In this document: one piece after another, positions 16,914 to 26,673 of the stretch
Layout: the number at the start of each line of letters is the position of its first letter
Position numbering within the stretch: position 1 is the first letter of the stretch
Assembly: GCA_900549745.1 (NCBI GenBank)
Contig: URPJ01000010.1
Coordinates: 1-64,000 of the forward strand
DNA: 64,000 nt
Reading direction: 5' to 3'
Source of the DNA: an uncultured Collinsella sp.
Lineage (GTDB): Bacteria > Actinomycetota > Coriobacteriia > Coriobacteriales > Coriobacteriaceae
The notes under the pieces: generated by a model
Told to the model about the DNA's origin: nothing
The model's input: the letters and a program-made list of their open reading frames with translations, nothing else
Databases searched by the model: none
Made by a program: the position numbers and the translations under genes

Positions 16914-17273
16914 CTACAGCAACGCCTCGGCCCAAGCCGCTTCCCTAAAGCCGGGAATCGCAAAGTCGTCGCCCACCAGCAGCGGACGCTTGACCAGCAT
17001 GCCGTCGGTCGCCAGCAGCTCGTAGCACTCCCGATCCGTCATGCCCGCATCCAGACGCGCCTTCAGGCCCAGCTCTCGATATTTCATGCCCGACGAATTA
17101 AAGAAGCGCCGCACCGGCAGCCCCGAACGAGCAATCCAGGTCGCAAGCTCATCAGCCGTGGGATTGTCCAAAACGATATCGCGATCGATATACTCTACCC
17201 CATGTTCGTCCAGCCATGCCTTGGCCTTCTTACAGGTCGAGCACTTGGGATATTCAACAAACAGTACAGTCAT
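16914..17273 (-). CDS. ArsC/Spx-family thioredoxin-fold protein
   Basis: 119 residues, the usual size. The N-terminus has a beta strand followed by CSTCKKAKAWLDEHG, the redox CxxC of the ArsC/Spx/YffB superfamily; RRFFNSSGMKYRELGL and the KRPLLVGDD cis-Pro region follow. Members act as arsenate reductases, glutathione-dependent reductases or, as Spx, as RNA polymerase-binding regulators; the sequence does not decide between them. Start at 17273 by AGGAGG-like GGAGGA upstream (the longer frame from 17312 lacks one). Single gene. Confidence 0.85.
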   Translation of the reverse strand: MTVLFVEYPKCSTCKKAKAWLDEHGVEYIDRDIVLDNPTADELATWIARSGLPVRRFFNSSGMKYRELGLKARLDAGMTDRECYELLATDGMLVKRPLLVGDDFAIPGFREAAWAEALL

Positions 17274-17365
17274 GGGAATCCTCCGAATATAGATCGGCCA
17301 ACGCAGGCACACGCCACACGAGGCGCCTTCGTATGATGGGCCAATTGTAGCCCGCGGGTCACACG

Positions 17366-18418
17366 TTAAACGAACCGTACCCCGAATCCGCGCTTGATAA
17401 ACGGCAGCAGTTCCATTGCCTCGGGCGTGATATGGCCCGCAACGTTCATGCGCTCGTCACCGGGAAGATCGACCCGCGCAATCTCAAGCTCGCCTTCGTA
17501 GCGCCCATATCCGCTATTGCTCACAGCGATCGATCCCGCCTTTCGCGGCAGGCCGGCTCCGGCATCCGTCGGCACGGAATCCGGCTTAAGCTTCGTACGT
17601 GACTCCTGAGACCTAAAGATGAGGACACTCGAGTCGGGCCGGTCGTGATGAATCTGCCCGCGCACATAGGCATAACTGAGCTCAAGCTCGCATTGCAGGT
17701 CCACGTATCCGGCGGAAACTTGAGCAAACTGCGCCCAGCCCGCATCGGAAAGATCGGGGTCGCCGACCAACACAATGTCGCAATCGGCGCCATGTGCAAG
17801 CTCAAGCATATTGAGGGCAACCTTTGACGCGCGACCGCGCTGCGCCTCGACCGTCGGCAGTCCCTCGAATACCGGCCCGCGAACGTTAGCATCACCCGGC
17901 ACAAAAGCCATGATTTCGAATCCAAGCGCCGCAAGACGAAGATTCACCCGAGCAATGTCCTCCAGAGCTAAACCGGTATAAGGCTTGGGGTAAAAATTGT
18001 GGCAGGCGGCAAAACGAGTCACATCGGCACCGGCCTCACGCCACGATGCGATTTCATCAGAACTCACTGTCGATGCATTGACCACAATGCGAAATACACC
18101 GGACAGCTCCGCGACCCGCTGGGCGCTAAAGCCATAGTCCAAACGAAGGTATTCCAACCCCAGATCGCGCAAGTCCTCGATGCGCTCAAGCCCGAGCAAA
18201 TCGCACGTGCGAGGCCCCACATCGGCAATGAGCGCAATGCCGCGGGCGGAAAGCAGCGACAGCACATGACGGGCCTTATCGGCATACGCCGCTCCCCCAT
18301 CCTCGGGAATATGCAGCGAGGTGAACGCATAGCGCGCACCCGCCGCGGCACCACGCTCAATCGTCCGCTCAATATCCTGCAGAGGGCTGGAAAGATAAAT
18401 CGAAATACCCGTTTTCAC
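17366..18418 (-). CDS. mupG: 6-phospho-N-acetylmuramidase (MupG, DUF871)
   Basis: 350 residues of the DUF871 family: N-terminal TIM barrel (GISIYLSSP, FTSLHIPEDGG, LIADVGPRT, LRLDYGFS, VVNASTVS, HNFYPKPYTGL) and a C-terminal beta domain. The characterised Staphylococcus member MupG cleaves MurNAc-6P-GlcNAc inside the cell. Start is GTG at 18418 after AAAGGAG. Its position behind murR, murQ and murP fits: the transporter phosphorylates the disaccharide, MupG splits it, and MurQ converts MurNAc-6P. A terminator between murP and this gene suggests lower or separate expression. Confidence 0.88.
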   Translation of the reverse strand: MKTGISIYLSSPLQDIERTIERGAAAGARYAFTSLHIPEDGGAAYADKARHVLSLLSARGIALIADVGPRTCDLLGLERIEDLRDLGLEYLRLDYGFSAQRVAELSGVFRIVVNASTVSSDEIASWREAGADVTRFAACHNFYPKPYTGLALEDIARVNLRLAALGFEIMAFVPGDANVRGPVFEGLPTVEAQRGRASKVALNMLELAHGADCDIVLVGDPDLSDAGWAQFAQVSAGYVDLQCELELSYAYVRGQIHHDRPDSSVLIFRSQESRTKLKPDSVPTDAGAGLPRKAGSIAVSNSGYGRYEGELEIARVDLPGDERMNVAGHITPEAMELLPFIKRGFGVRFV

Positions 18419-18433
18419 GCTTCAACGCTCCTT

Positions 18434-18470
18434 TAAAAAAGGCCGGCGGAGCAGTTAGCCCCGCCGGCAC
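18434..18470 (-). terminator. Terminator between murP and mupG
   Basis: GCCGGCGGG / CCGCCGGC stem followed by TTTTTT on the minus strand, immediately upstream of the mupG ribosome binding site. Confidence 0.85.
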
Positions 18471-18535
18471 AACCATAGCATCAAGAAATCTGCCGCGCAC
18501 CGCGAGCCCCGAGCAACACGGCTCGCGATATCAAA

Positions 18536-19966
18536 CTACTCGCCAAAGAACTCGTTGATCTTCTGCTCGTCGACGCCAAAGAACCACGTCAGGACAAAGC
18601 CGGCGGCATAGGCAAGCAGCATAGCGGCAACGTAGCCGAGCTGCTGGCCAGGAACAACGATCAGCAGGCCAAACAGACCGGAAACGCCCTGAGAAACCGT
18701 GCCGATGTGAAGCAGCGCCGCGAGCGCGCCGCCAAATCCGGCACCCAGGCAGGCCGTCACAAACGGACGAACGAGCGGCAGCGTAACAGCATACATCAGA
18801 GGCTCTCCCACACCCAGGATTCCAACGGGAATGGACTCTGCGACGTACTTCTTGAGCTTGGCGTTCTTGGTCTTAAAGTACAGCGCCAAACCGGCACCGA
18901 CCTGGCCGCCGCCAGCCATCATAAGGATGGGAAGCAGGTAATTGATACCCTTGGTAGCGCCGTCGGGATCGTTGAGCATAGCGTGGATCGGCGTGAGCGC
19001 CTGATGCAGGCCGACGGAAACCAGCGGCAAGAAGCCTGCCGACAGGATATAGCCGCCCAGGACGCCCAGCTTCTCGAAGATAAAGGTCAAAACGCTAAAG
19101 ATGGCAGTCGTCAGCCATGCGCCAACCGGCTGGATGACGAGCATCAGAGCAAAGGCGCCGATGATGAGCACCAGCAGCGGAGACAAGAACGTGTCGAGTG
19201 CGTTGGGCATAACCTTGCGAATCTGACGCTCCATCCAGGCAAAAAATGCGCCAGCGATGAGAGCCGCGATCATGCCGCCCGCTGCGGGGTTGTATTGCGC
19301 ATTGGTGAGCGGCAGCAGAATGGCAGTGGCAGGATCAGCCGCGCCAGGCGCAAGCAGGGGCATGGCACTGTTGGCGATACACATCATGCCGGCGATGCCG
19401 CCCAGCGCAGCGGAGCCACCAAACTCACGTGCCGCGTTATAGCCCACCAAGATGGGCAGATAGGCAAACAGGGCCCAGCCCATGGAACGAATGCCCTGGT
19501 ACCACCACTCGCCTGCAAGCGCGCCTGCCGTCGAGACGTTAATGACGTTGCAGATACCGTTGATGAGGCCAGCCGCAATGATGCCGGGAAGTAGGGCGAC
19601 GAAGACATTGGAAATCTTCTTGAGGAAGGCCTGAACCGGCTTGGACTCGTACTTGGCCTTCTGCGCGGCCTTGTTTGTGGCCGCAGCGTCAACCACGCTC
19701 TCGTCAGCAACGCCTTTCGCAAGGCCGGTGAGCTTGGAGAACTCCTCGAGCACCTTATTCACCTTGCCCGGACCCAGCACGATCTGCATCGTGTCGTCCT
19801 CGACCAGGCCCATCACGCCGTCGAGTGCCTTAATGCCCTCCGTGTCGACGTTGCCCGTGTCTTTGACGGTCACGCGCAGGCGCGTCATGCACGCCGCGTT
19901 TGCGAGCACGTTGTCTTTACCGCCCAAAAGGTCCAGCAGCTTTTGAGCCAGCTCTTTGTTCGTCAT
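18536..19966 (-). CDS. murP: PTS EIIBC component, N-acetylmuramic acid (MurP type)
   Basis: 476 residues. An N-terminal EIIB domain (residues 1-85) has the phosphorylated Cys26 (ACMTRLRVTV); a linker leads to an EIIC membrane domain of about ten helices with GVGEPLMYAVTLP. There is no EIIA domain, as in E. coli MurP, which borrows EIIA-Glc. It would import and phosphorylate MurNAc or MurNAc-GlcNAc. Specificity is taken from the neighbours: murQ lies 57 bp upstream, mupG downstream. RBS AGGAGG before the ATG at 19966. Confidence 0.9.
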   Translation of the reverse strand: MTNKELAQKLLDLLGGKDNVLANAACMTRLRVTVKDTGNVDTEGIKALDGVMGLVEDDTMQIVLGPGKVNKVLEEFSKLTGLAKGVADESVVDAAATNKAAQKAKYESKPVQAFLKKISNVFVALLPGIIAAGLINGICNVINVSTAGALAGEWWYQGIRSMGWALFAYLPILVGYNAAREFGGSAALGGIAGMMCIANSAMPLLAPGAADPATAILLPLTNAQYNPAAGGMIAALIAGAFFAWMERQIRKVMPNALDTFLSPLLVLIIGAFALMLVIQPVGAWLTTAIFSVLTFIFEKLGVLGGYILSAGFLPLVSVGLHQALTPIHAMLNDPDGATKGINYLLPILMMAGGGQVGAGLALYFKTKNAKLKKYVAESIPVGILGVGEPLMYAVTLPLVRPFVTACLGAGFGGALAALLHIGTVSQGVSGLFGLLIVVPGQQLGYVAAMLLAYAAGFVLTWFFGVDEQKINEFFGE

Positions 19967-20023
19967 AACTCCTCCTTGTATTGGGTATCTCGTCTGAATG
20001 TCATATCAGCTCACGCCGCGCAC

Positions 20024-20947
<924 letters not shown>

Positions 20948-20957
20948 TTCATTCACC

Positions 20958-21809
20958 TCATCTTTCCTGTTTCTCGATGTAGTTTTGCTTAATGACATGC
21001 GTCGCCCGTTCGTAGTCGCTGGCAACGTAAGCAGCGTACAGGGCATCGACAACCATAAGCTGGGCCATACGCGAAGCCATGGCACCGCTGCGGACCAAGG
21101 GTTCACTCGCAGCGACGCCGAGCACGGCATCGGCCATGGTGGCAAGCTTGGATGATCCATCTACTTTGGTAACGGCCACTACGGGACAGTTGTGGCGTTG
21201 AGCCTCGGCGGTGCAGTCCAGCACCTCTTGCGTCAAGCCCGAGTAACTAAAGGCGATTGCCATATCGCCCTCATGCATGTTCTTGGCACATAAGAGCTGA
21301 TCATGCCAGTCGTCGTACAGATGGCACTCTTTGTCGACACGCATGAGCTTTTGCGCCAGGTCGTGCGCGACCAAACGAGAAGCACCAATACCGAACAGAT
21401 TGACCGCGCGTGCCCGCTTAAGACGGGCCGCGCGTCGCTCCAAGACGGTGTAATCGAGCGTTCGCGCCGTCGCCTCGATCGTGCGCACGTTGCTTTTCAT
21501 CACCTTCCCCACGATGCGTTCGACGCTGTCATCCATGGAGATGTCCTCGAGAGCAACGTCTTTCTTGTCACCTAAGAGCGCCAGCTCGGCAATCAGTTCG
21601 CGCTGGAACTCCTTGTAGCCCGCAAAACCCAAACGCTTGCAAAAGCGCAAAATGCTCGAGGGCGAGGAGAACGTGACATCGGCAAGACCGCGGACGGACA
21701 GCCCGACCACCTCGTGCGGATGAGCGCTTACATATGCGATGACATTGCGTTCCGCCGGGCTCGCGCTAAGCTCACGCTCGCGAAGCCGCAAAAGCAATCC
21801 GTTTGCCAT
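20958..21809 (-). CDS. murR: RpiR-family regulator (MurR-like)
   Basis: 283 residues: N-terminal HTH of the RpiR family (residues 1-75, with GLADVTFSSPSSILRFCKRLGFAG split around the recognition helix) and a C-terminal SIS sugar-phosphate sensing domain (FGIGASRLVAHDLAQKL, IAFSYSGLTQEVLDC). In E. coli, MurR represses murQP and responds to MurNAc-6P. Here it is the first gene of murR-murQ-murP-mupG. Start at ATG 21809 with GGAGG 8 bases upstream; a GTG at 21818 overlaps that site and is unlikely. Confidence 0.9.
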   Translation of the reverse strand: MANGLLLRLRERELSASPAERNVIAYVSAHPHEVVGLSVRGLADVTFSSPSSILRFCKRLGFAGYKEFQRELIAELALLGDKKDVALEDISMDDSVERIVGKVMKSNVRTIEATARTLDYTVLERRAARLKRARAVNLFGIGASRLVAHDLAQKLMRVDKECHLYDDWHDQLLCAKNMHEGDMAIAFSYSGLTQEVLDCTAEAQRHNCPVVAVTKVDGSSKLATMADAVLGVAASEPLVRSGAMASRMAQLMVVDALYAAYVASDYERATHVIKQNYIEKQER

Positions 21810-21821
21810 CTCAAACACCTC

Positions 21822-21846
21822 CGTTGAGAAGAATTAAAGACCAACG
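21822..21846. promoter_or_regulatory. Possible operator upstream of murR
   Basis: CGTTG (21822-21826) and CAACG (21842-21846) form a short inverted pair around an AT-rich core just upstream of the murR ribosome binding site, where an autoregulatory RpiR operator would be expected. Weak evidence. Confidence 0.25.
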
Positions 21847-21908
21847 AACGATTCGTACCGGATACAAACAGCTTTTGCGGTACATTGTGCCGCATCGTGG
21901 CGCACAAA

Positions 21909-21932
21909 GGGCGAGCGTTCTACCGCTCGCCC
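21909..21932 (-). terminator. Terminator after the VanZ-like gene
   Basis: GGGCGAGCG / CGCTCGCCC stem followed by TTT on the minus strand; the T-run is short. Confidence 0.65.
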
Positions 21933-22013
21933 CTCAAATCCGACCGCTCGGAAATACGCGCGACACAAAATAATTCAACGAGGCCGCATTATCAGAAACG
22001 GGTTTGTTACCGG

Positions 22014-22595
22014 CTAGCGCCTCGCATGGGCGCCGATCGGCCGAGTCGCATGGCGCACCAACGCCGCTGCCAGCAATACCAACAGCATGGCGGTGACATA
22101 GCCCGCAGCATCGAATCCTAAATCGATAACGTCGAAATGCCTGCCGGGAACAAAGATCTTATGTACCTGATCGCCAACGGAGCAGGCGGCGCAAAAGAGC
22201 AATACGGGCACGCAACGGGAGCATACGCTCCACGGATGCCTGGAAAGGCAAACCACGACCACCGAGGCGAACAACCCGACGAAGAAAAATTCTACGGTAT
22301 GGGCAACGCGACGGACGTTCGTGCCCACCCACATGCGAATGGAAGTAAGTCGGCCAGACCGGGCATTCGAGGCAGCCGAATCGGTGCCCCCGGTCATTCC
22401 GTTCTCCGCTTGGGCTTCACCCGTGGCATCGGCAGCCTGAACGCCCGTAGCCTGACCCTCCACCACACGCGCGGTGGACTCGCTCAGCAACGACGTCTCC
22501 ACCGCATTTTGCTCCGTCAGCGCCCAGATGCCCGCCAGCGTTGCAGCGAACAGAACGATCGCGGTCCATCCGATTATTTGTTTTACGCGAGCCAA
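22014..22595 (-). CDS. VanZ-like membrane protein
   Basis: 193 residues. An N-terminal helix (residues 9-26), a linker of about 55 residues rich in Ala, Thr and Gly, then the VanZ-type core: VRRVAHTVEFFFVGLF, VLLFCAACSVGDQVHKIFVPGR and DVIDLGFDAAGYVTAMLL, where the conserved AH..EF and D..D...G positions can be seen. VanZ relatives are implicated in teicoplanin tolerance and envelope functions, but most are uncharacterised. The start is TTG at 22595 with AAGGAGG in front. Confidence 0.75.
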   Translation of the reverse strand: MARVKQIIGWTAIVLFAATLAGIWALTEQNAVETSLLSESTARVVEGQATGVQAADATGEAQAENGMTGGTDSAASNARSGRLTSIRMWVGTNVRRVAHTVEFFFVGLFASVVVVCLSRHPWSVCSRCVPVLLFCAACSVGDQVHKIFVPGRHFDVIDLGFDAAGYVTAMLLVLLAAALVRHATRPIGAHARR

Positions 22596-22699
22596 GGGCC
22601 AACCTCCTTTTTTGAATATCAGCGAGTGTAGCCCAAAATGGCATCGTCACCGTATCAAAATTTGAATCGCAACAGGAAGCGACAAAGCGACGCAAACCC

Positions 22700-23305
22700 C
22701 TACCCCGCCTCGCGCATCCAGCGATCGAACGTCCCCACGCACACGCCCAGGCATTTTGCTGCCTGGCTGCGGGTAATATCGCCTGCCTCATAGCTATCGC
22801 GCACCAGCTCAAACTGAGGAGGGCACGGCTTGCGAGGTCGACCGAAACGGACCCCTCGCGCTCGCGCCGCTGCAATCCCCTCCGCCTGGCGCCGATGGAT
22901 ATTCTCGCGCTCCACCTGCGCCACGTAGCTCAGCAGTTGCAGCACAATATCGGCAATCAGGGTGTTGGTCACATCCGGCGCGCCGCTGGCCCTGACGCGC
23001 GTGTCAAGCAATGGCATGTCCAACACCACAATGGCAACCCCGAGCTCCTTGGTAATGCGTCGCCATTCCTCAAGAATCTCGGAGTAATTACGGCCAAGTC
23101 GGTCGATAGAAAGCACCACCAGTACGTCCCCGTCTCCCAGGACGTGCAGCAGCTCGCGATAACGCGGTCGATCGAAGTCCTTGCCGCTCGCATGGTCGGC
23201 ATAAATATTCGCCGAGCCCACGCCATAGGCGCCCAGCGCATCCAGCTGCCGATTAAGGTTCTGATCGCGCGAACTCACCCGCGCATAACCGTACACCGTC
23301 GCCAT
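22700..23305 (-). CDS. Serine recombinase (resolvase/invertase type)
   Basis: 201 residues, the size of Hin/Tn3-type resolvases. The N-terminal catalytic domain has YGYARVSSRDQN with the nucleophilic serine, then YADHASGKDFDRP and LVVLSIDRLGRNYSEI with the conserved arginines; a linker GIAAARARGVRFGRP leads to a helix-turn-helix (ITRSQAAKCLGVCVGTFDRWMREAG). Start at 23305. No transposase, inverted-repeat pair or invertible segment is evident nearby, so it may be a remnant or act elsewhere. A palindromic repeat lies immediately upstream (23325-23362). Confidence 0.9.
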   Translation of the reverse strand: MATVYGYARVSSRDQNLNRQLDALGAYGVGSANIYADHASGKDFDRPRYRELLHVLGDGDVLVVLSIDRLGRNYSEILEEWRRITKELGVAIVVLDMPLLDTRVRASGAPDVTNTLIADIVLQLLSYVAQVERENIHRRQAEGIAAARARGVRFGRPRKPCPPQFELVRDSYEAGDITRSQAAKCLGVCVGTFDRWMREAG

Positions 23306-23324
23306 CTCATCCCCGCTTTCTTGT

Positions 23325-23362
23325 AAACCTGCCAAAAGGGACAGGTTTATTTTGGTAGGTTT
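23325..23362. repeat. AACCTGCC...GGCAGGTT palindrome, copy 1
   Basis: AAACCTGCCAAAA and TTTTGGTAGGTTT flank GGGACAGGTTTA. A second copy with the shared string ACAGGTTTATTTTGG is at 35452-35488. Confidence 0.8.
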
Positions 23363-23424
23363 TACCTCTCAAATAGCAGGTAAGCGGGCGGCCGAGCAGA
23401 CGGCAAGGTAGCCACGATTCAAAT

Positions 23425-23456
23425 GCGGAGGGCGGTCCCGAAAGGCCGCCCTCCGC
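23425..23456 (-). terminator. Hairpin after rnr
   Basis: GCGGAGGGCGG / CCGCCCTCCGC, a very stable stem 26 bp past the rnr stop codon; only ATTTGAAT follows, so terminator function is likely but not certain. Confidence 0.65.
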
Positions 23457-23481
23457 TCTCCCGCCATGAGTCGGGATTTGG

Positions 23482-25617
23482 CTAATGGATAAGCTTAAAG
23501 TCCAAGTGCCCACGCGTGGTATTGACGCGCGAGACCTCGATAATCACGCGCTGCCCCAGCTCGTAACGGGTGCCCGTGTCGGCACCTGTGAGCGTGAGCG
23601 CGTCCTCGTCGAACTCGAACCACTCGTTGCCCAGGCTCTTGATCGAAACCAAGCCTTCGACCTGCGTTAGGTCCAAGCGCACAAAGAGGCCCATGCTGCT
23701 AACCCACGAGACGGTTCCGGCATAGCGCTCGCCCAGACGGTCCTCATAGTACTGGGCAATCTTGATCTTTTGCGTCGCATGGCTGGCGGCATCGGCCGCG
23801 CGCTCGGCATCGCTGCATGCGCGGCAGATCTGCGGCAGAATGCGCGGCAGCGACTCGCGCCCCTTGCCGATCAGCCGCGGCGTACGGACCAAGGCGTCCT
23901 TGCCGCCGAGCCGCTCATAGGCCAACTGCAGTTTGAGCACGCGGTGCACCACCAGATCGGGGTAGCGACGGATGGGACTCGTAAAGTGGCAGTAGCACGG
24001 CGCGGCGAGCGCAAAGTGGCCCTCGTTGCGCGGCTTGTACAGCGCGCGCTGCATGCTGCGCAGAAGCAGCGTGTTGACGAGCGGTGCGTTGGCCGTACCG
24101 GCGGCAGCATCGACTGCAGCCTGCAGCTCATCGGGGCTCCCCAGGGCAATACCGGCAGCACGGCGATCGTCGATGATGCCTAGCTGCGCCAGCGCAACGG
24201 CAGCACCGTGCAGGCTATCGGGGCTCGGATCCTCATGCACGCGATAGCAGGCCTCGATATCACGGTCTGCCAGCCACTCTGCAACGCACTCGTTGGCGAG
24301 CAGCATGGCTTCCTCGATAAGCGACGTGGCACACGAACGCTCACGCGCCACAATCTGCACGGGCACTCCGTCCTCATCCAATAGAGCGCGAATCTCGGCT
24401 GTGTCAAAATCGACTGAGCCGCGGGCGCGACGAATACGACGGCGAAGTTCGGCGAGTTCGTTAGCGGCGACAAGGAAATCGCCGAGGTCGATGTTGTAGC
24501 CGCGGGCGGCCTCCTCGCACGCAAGACCGCGCTCAAGCGCTTCCTCGCGCGAGGTCTCGGCAGCCGCAACATCCTCGGCTGCACCCTCCAGCACCGAATA
24601 CTCAACCGCGCCGGCACGCACCAGCAGCGCCTCGGCGCCGTCATAGTCCATACGCACACGCGAGCGAATCACGCTGGGATACGGATCGTAATGCCGCACG
24701 CGACCCTGCGCATCGAGCTCGATATCGACGGTAAACGCAAGACGGTCCTCGTCAGGGCGAAGCGAGCACAGGTCATTGGACAGGCGTTCGGGCAGCATGG
24801 GAAGCACGCGATCGGCCAGATACACCGATGTCGTACGATGGCGAGCCTCAAGATCGATATGCCCGTCCCAAGCCACATAGTGTGAAACGTCGGCGATATG
24901 CACACCCAGCTTGTAGCCACCCTCGGGCGTGCGCTCCAACGAAATGGCATCGTCAAAGTCGCGCGCGTCGACCGGGTCGATCGTGATGACAAAGCGGTCG
25001 CGCAGATCGCGGCGGAGCGGGTCCTTAAGCGCCGCGGACACATCGAGCGAAAGCCCCTCGGCCTCGTCCAGCGCGGCCTCGGGATAGCTATCGGTATAGC
25101 CGTAGCGCGCCATCACATATTGAACGCCCAAATCGGGCGCGTCATCTCCGCCAATGTGGCGTTCGATCGTCACAGCGCCCGATTCCAGGCGCGTCGGGTA
25201 GGTCAAAATGCGCGCGACAACAGCATCACCCGGGTGAACGCCCAGACGATCCGCCGAGGTATCCTCAGGCAGAATGAAGAAGTCGGCCTTCAGACGCGAA
25301 TCGAGCGGCTCGATCACACCGAGCGGACCGGCGGTCTGGTACGTACCCACCACGCTTATGGCTGCGCGCTCAACCACGCCTTCGATCACGGCGCGCCGCT
25401 CACCGTGCGGGCTGTTCTTAATGCTCACGGCAACGGTATCGCCATCCATGATCTCGCGCTTGCCACGGCCCATGACCTTGTAGTCGCCGTTTTCGGTTAC
25501 AACGTAGGCACTGTGCTCATGGAGCTGCACGCGCCCGGTCAGGCTCGGACGGCGTTCGCTGCGCACCGGCCCGCGCTTATTGCGAGCTCCACGCTTATGC
25601 TTGTTATTGCGCCCCAT
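23482..25617 (-). CDS. rnr: Ribonuclease R
   Basis: 711 residues. A basic N-terminus, cold-shock/OB segments, the RNB catalytic domain (ITIDPVDARDFDDAISLE with the Mg-binding aspartates, HIADVSHYV, YLADRVLPMLPERLSNDLCSL, and FTSPIRRYPDLVVHR, interrupted by variable parts) and a C-terminal S1 domain (YAGTVSWVSSMGLFVRLD). It degrades structured RNA from the 3' end and works with SmpB/tmRNA in quality control. RBS GGAGG before the ATG at 25617. Single transcription unit downstream of the ftsX terminator. Confidence 0.95.
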   Translation of the reverse strand: MGRNNKHKRGARNKRGPVRSERRPSLTGRVQLHEHSAYVVTENGDYKVMGRGKREIMDGDTVAVSIKNSPHGERRAVIEGVVERAAISVVGTYQTAGPLGVIEPLDSRLKADFFILPEDTSADRLGVHPGDAVVARILTYPTRLESGAVTIERHIGGDDAPDLGVQYVMARYGYTDSYPEAALDEAEGLSLDVSAALKDPLRRDLRDRFVITIDPVDARDFDDAISLERTPEGGYKLGVHIADVSHYVAWDGHIDLEARHRTTSVYLADRVLPMLPERLSNDLCSLRPDEDRLAFTVDIELDAQGRVRHYDPYPSVIRSRVRMDYDGAEALLVRAGAVEYSVLEGAAEDVAAAETSREEALERGLACEEAARGYNIDLGDFLVAANELAELRRRIRRARGSVDFDTAEIRALLDEDGVPVQIVARERSCATSLIEEAMLLANECVAEWLADRDIEACYRVHEDPSPDSLHGAAVALAQLGIIDDRRAAGIALGSPDELQAAVDAAAGTANAPLVNTLLLRSMQRALYKPRNEGHFALAAPCYCHFTSPIRRYPDLVVHRVLKLQLAYERLGGKDALVRTPRLIGKGRESLPRILPQICRACSDAERAADAASHATQKIKIAQYYEDRLGERYAGTVSWVSSMGLFVRLDLTQVEGLVSIKSLGNEWFEFDEDALTLTGADTGTRYELGQRVIIEVSRVNTTRGHLDFKLIH

Positions 25618-25694
25618 GGCGCCTCCTAACTATCGATTGCCGACTCCAAAGAGTCTACCCAAATGATTCGCCATCCTGCCGTCCCCTAGGGATC

Positions 25695-25728
25695 AAAAAA
25701 CGGGCCGCCCCATAAGAGACGACCCGTT
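25695..25728 (-). terminator. Terminator after ftsX
   Basis: AACGGGTCG / CGGCCCGTT hairpin followed by TTTTT on the minus strand. Confidence 0.85.
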
Positions 25729-25752
25729 GGAAGGGATGAATTCCAGGCATGC

Positions 25753-26673
25753 CTACACGCGCAGGTAGCGGCGCATGGCGATGGCAGAACCAAAGAGACC
25801 GATAATCACGCCGACCAGAATCAGCGCAGCATAGGTCACCAGGTAGTACTGCATCGGCAGGGCAAACGACATCCAGCCGATGCTCTCCTGCAGACGCGGA
25901 ATCATCAGATTGCGCAGCAGCTCCAGAACGCCGATGGAAAGCAGCGAGCCCAAAATGGCCTGCAGCACGCCCTCGGTGATAAACGGGCCACGAATGAAGC
26001 CGTTGCTGGCGCCGACCAGACGCATAATCGCAATCTCACGACGACGCGCCGTGATGGACAGGCGAATCGTGTTGTTGATGAAGATGAATGCGATAAAGGT
26101 CAGAAGGCCAACGAGCACCACGGCGGCGATGCGGATGTAGTTGGTCACCTGGAACAGGCGGCTCACTTCCTCCTGGCCGTACAGCACGCTCGCGTTGACG
26201 TCGCCGTCATCCGCGATCTTCTGGAAATCGGCATCCTTCTTGAGCTTCTTGGCCGTGCTCTCGACCTGAGACGGATCGTCCATCTCAATCGCAAACGAGG
26301 CGGGCAGCGGGTTCTGGCCGTCGAGCGCGCTCATGGTGGCGTCGGCGTTACCCGACATCTTGCTCGTGTACTCGGCCAGCGCGTCGTCCTTATCCTTATA
26401 GGTCACGGACTTGACGTTGCTCCACGTCTTAAGTTCGGCCTCAAAAGCCTGAACATCGGCCTGATCGGCGTCATCACTAATGAACGCGTTGATGACAACC
26501 TGATCCTCGACGGTACCGATCACGGAGTTCAGCATCGCGGAACCCATAATGAACAGGCCGATGATAAACAGCGAAAGGAAGATCGTGATGACGGCGCCGA
26601 GCGAGGTAGTCCAGTTACGGAAGAAGTGGCTGATTGCCTCTTTGAAGGAGTAGCCCACGTTAGTTGGTGCCAT
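25753..26673 (-). CDS. ftsX: Cell-division ABC transporter permease FtsX
   Basis: 306 residues with four membrane helices and a large extracellular domain between helices 1 and 2 (about residues 55-185), as in FtsX. The RREIAIMRLVGAS motif after helix 2 is the coupling segment to FtsE. FtsEX transmits ATP hydrolysis to peptidoglycan hydrolases at the septum. Start at ATG 26673 with GGAGG upstream; it overlaps ftsE by 14 bp, so the two are translationally coupled. Confidence 0.93.
   Translation of the reverse strand: MAPTNVGYSFKEAISHFFRNWTTSLGAVITIFLSLFIIGLFIMGSAMLNSVIGTVEDQVVINAFISDDADQADVQAFEAELKTWSNVKSVTYKDKDDALAEYTSKMSGNADATMSALDGQNPLPASFAIEMDDPSQVESTAKKLKKDADFQKIADDGDVNASVLYGQEEVSRLFQVTNYIRIAAVVLVGLLTFIAFIFINNTIRLSITARRREIAIMRLVGASNGFIRGPFITEGVLQAILGSLLSIGVLELLRNLMIPRLQESIGWMSFALPMQYYLVTYAALILVGVIIGLFGSAIAMRRYLRV

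Noticed and set aside
22700..23305. Invertible DNA switch next to the serine recombinase
   Set aside because: No matching inverted repeats on both sides of a short promoter or coding segment were found; only one palindrome lies upstream.
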